Assembly: GCA_964526565.1 (NCBI GenBank)
Contig: CAZGMC010000098.1
Location: forward strand, 1-15,373
Direction: 5' to 3'
Origin: CAZGMC01 sp964526565
GTDB lineage: Bacteria > Pseudomonadota > Alphaproteobacteria > DSM-16000 > Inquilinaceae
DNA: 15,373 bases
Positions 14,184-15,373 of the stretch are shown here, in pieces; position 1 is the stretch's first letter, and every line of letters begins with the position of its first letter. The notes beneath the pieces are model-generated. The model did not search any database. It was not told the DNA's origin and was given only the letters and a program-made list of their open reading frames with translations. Made by a program: the position numbers and the translations under genes.

Positions 14184-15194
14184 ATGCGACGGTGTCCGCG
14201 CCGTTGCCGCACAGGCTCGCGCAGCCTGCTGCTGATGCTGGCGTTGGCCGTGGCCGGCTGTGCGCAGGTCTATCAGCCGATGGGGCTGCCGCGCCATCCG
14301 CCCGCCCTGGCCGGCGATGCGGTGGTGGCGGCGGACGGCTACCGGCTGCCCATGCGTGCCTGGCTGCCCGATGGCGAACCGGCGGCGGTGATCCTGGGCC
14401 TGCACGGCTTCAACGACTATTCCAACATGTTCGAGGGTGCGGGGCCGGTGTGGGCGGCGCACGGCATCGCCACCCATGCCTACGACCAGCGCGGCTTCGG
14501 TCGCAGCCGCGGCCGCGGCATCTGGCCCGGCGCCGACACCCTGGTCGACGACCTGCGCGCGGCGGCGGCGCTGCTGCGCGGGCGGCATCCGGGCGTGCCG
14601 CTCTACCTGCTCGGCCACAGCATGGGCGGTGCGGTGGTGATCGCCGCGCTGGGCGGTACCGATCCGCCGCCCGTCGACGGGGTCGTGCTGGTGGCGCCGG
14701 CGGCATGGGGCCGCGACGGCATGACCGTGATCGAGCGGCTGGCGCTGTGGCTGGCGGTGGCGGTGACACCGGGCATGACGCTGACCGGCGAGGCGCTGGA
14801 CATCGTACCGTCGGACAACATCGAGATGCTGATCGCCCTGGGCCGGGACCCGCTGGTCATCAAGGAGACGCGGACCGATGCCATCGGCGGCCTGGTCGAC
14901 CTGATGGACGCGGGCCGGGCCGCCGCGCCGTGGCTGCGCGTGCCGACGCTGGTCCTGTTCGGCGACAACGAGGAGGTGCTGCCACCGGAGTCGGTCGACG
15001 CCCTGCTGGCGCGGCTGCCATCGGCCGGCCGCAGGGTGGCCTTCTATCCCGACGGCTACCACATGCTGTTGCGCGATCTGCACGCCCGCGTCGTGATCGA
15101 TGACATCGCCGCCTGGGTGCTGAACCCGGCCGGGCCGCTGCCCTCGGGCCATGACGGCCGGGCGCGGGGGGAAGGCGATGTCGTGCGCCGATGA
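14184..15194 (+). CDS. Lipoprotein alpha/beta hydrolase (monoacylglycerol lipase-like)
   Basis: The 336-residue product starts with a lipoprotein signal: basic MRRCPRRCRTGSR, hydrophobic LLLMLALAV and lipobox AVAGC with lipidated Cys26. ATG 14184 makes this a typical signal length; ATG 14142 would add 14 residues in front. The mature part is an alpha/beta hydrolase of the serine aminopeptidase/Hydrolase_4 type: oxyanion region LGLHGFNDYSNMF, YDQRGFGRS, nucleophile Ser146 in LGHSMGGAV, acid Asp261 in LFGDNEEVLPP and His293 in PDGYHMLLRD. The HGFNDY and GHSMGG pattern is typical of monoglyceride lipases or lysophospholipases, so an envelope-anchored esterase acting on lipids is likely; substrate is not known. 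The product ends in a short basic tail, and tandem repeats with a terminator-like structure follow the stop. Confidence 0.87.
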   Translation: MRRCPRRCRTGSRSLLLMLALAVAGCAQVYQPMGLPRHPPALAGDAVVAADGYRLPMRAWLPDGEPAAVILGLHGFNDYSNMFEGAGPVWAAHGIATHAYDQRGFGRSRGRGIWPGADTLVDDLRAAAALLRGRHPGVPLYLLGHSMGGAVVIAALGGTDPPPVDGVVLVAPAAWGRDGMTVIERLALWLAVAVTPGMTLTGEALDIVPSDNIEMLIALGRDPLVIKETRTDAIGGLVDLMDAGRAAAPWLRVPTLVLFGDNEEVLPPESVDALLARLPSAGRRVAFYPDGYHMLLRDLHARVVIDDIAAWVLNPAGPLPSGHDGRARGEGDVVRR

Positions 15195-15211
15195 CCGGCC
15201 CGGGGTGAGCG

Positions 15212-15325
15212 AAGCCGGCAAGGCGACGCCGGGCTTTGTCGGCAGGGCGACACCGGGCTTTGTCGGCAGGGCGACACCGGGCTTTATCGGCAGGGCGACA
15301 CCGGGCTTTATCGGCGCCGGCTTTT
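15212..15325 (+). terminator. Terminator-like inverted repeat enclosing a repeat array
   Basis: AAGCCGGC (15212-15219) is the exact reverse complement of GCCGGCTT (15316-15323), which runs into TTTT (15322-15325), starting 18 bases after the hydrolase stop codon. The arms resemble an intrinsic terminator whose loop has been replaced by four 24-bp repeats. The first arm can also pair locally with GCCGGGCTT in the first repeat, with one bulged C, forming a compact hairpin followed by TTT. Confidence 0.45.
15220..15315. repeat. Four tandem copies of a 24-bp repeat
   Basis: Copies at 15220-15243, 15244-15267, 15268-15291 and 15292-15315. Each begins A(A/G)GGCGAC(A/G)CCGGG and ends CTTT(G/A)TCGGC. 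Copies 3 and 4 are identical, copy 2 differs from them at one base, and copy 1 carries two further changes. The array is head to tail without spacers, unlike CRISPR. On the minus strand it could be read as an eight-residue repeat (KPGVALPT-like), but no supported gene uses that frame. Confidence 0.9.
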
Positions 15326-15373
15326 GCACTATGTTCCGGCAATCGGGCGCAGGGCCGGGGCCGCCGGCCGTGC

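Noticed and set aside
15220..15315. CRISPR array
   Set aside because: The repeats are head to tail with no spacers and there are no cas genes.
14136..15329. Minus-strand open frame with an eight-residue repeat (KPGVALPT)
   Set aside because: It is antisense to the well-supported lipoprotein hydrolase, and the repeat translation simply reflects 24-bp DNA repeats. High GC makes long shadow frames common here.
15307..15335. Promoter TTTATC-17-TATGTT for a gene beyond the window
   Set aside because: The -35 matches only 3/6, it overlaps the repeat/terminator structure, and the downstream gene is not in the window.

Overview
The window is a 15.4 kb stretch of GC-rich, densely coding bacterial chromosome. 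Gene content, compact spacing, frequent GTG/TTG starts and protein styles (PurQ, a PimA/FadD-like acyl-CoA ligase, an ETHE1-like MBL-rhodanese protein, a MotA/MotB-like envelope pair) suggest an alphaproteobacterium, probably Rhodospirillales-like. The taxonomic placement is inference. No rRNA, tRNA, IS element, prophage or CRISPR array was seen.

Layout. Positions 1-131 hold the end of what looks like a type II antitoxin, overlapped by a VapC-like toxin start that stops after 12 codons (a dead toxin-antitoxin remnant). Then come purQ (259-948, +), a 58-residue two-helix membrane protein on the minus strand (984-1160), a class I/II aminotransferase (1314-2465, +) and a fatty-acyl/dicarboxylate-CoA ligase (2572-4293, +). 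From 4294 to 6146 the region is accessory in style: a small Cys-rich protein (4500-4718, +), an unrecognised protein whose 5' end seems frameshifted by a 13-bp tandem duplication (4742-5314/5417, -), a 63-residue protein (5672-5863, -), an AT-rich promoter-like segment and a perfect 7-3-7 palindrome. A cytosolic gamma-glutamyltransferase-like enzyme follows (6147-7931, +).

The most system-like locus is a three-gene minus-strand cluster, 11761 to 7965. In transcription order it encodes an exported, proline-rich protein with an OmpA-like C-terminus, a four-helix MotA/TolQ/ExbB-type channel protein, and a MotB-like protein with one membrane helix, a very long coiled coil and a peptidoglycan-binding OmpA domain. 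Together these look like a proton-driven, cell-wall-anchored envelope machine that is not next to flagellar, Tol or Ton genes. Divergent from it, across a region with an imperfect 21-bp dyad, is an MBL-fold/double-rhodanese protein (12046-13428, +) that keeps the persulfide-dioxygenase iron triad but has lost second-metal-site ligands and the first rhodanese cysteine.

The right end has a histidine phosphatase (13450-14049, -), a divergent lipoprotein alpha/beta hydrolase (14184-15194, +), and four 24-bp tandem repeats enclosed by the two arms of a terminator-like inverted repeat (15212-15325).
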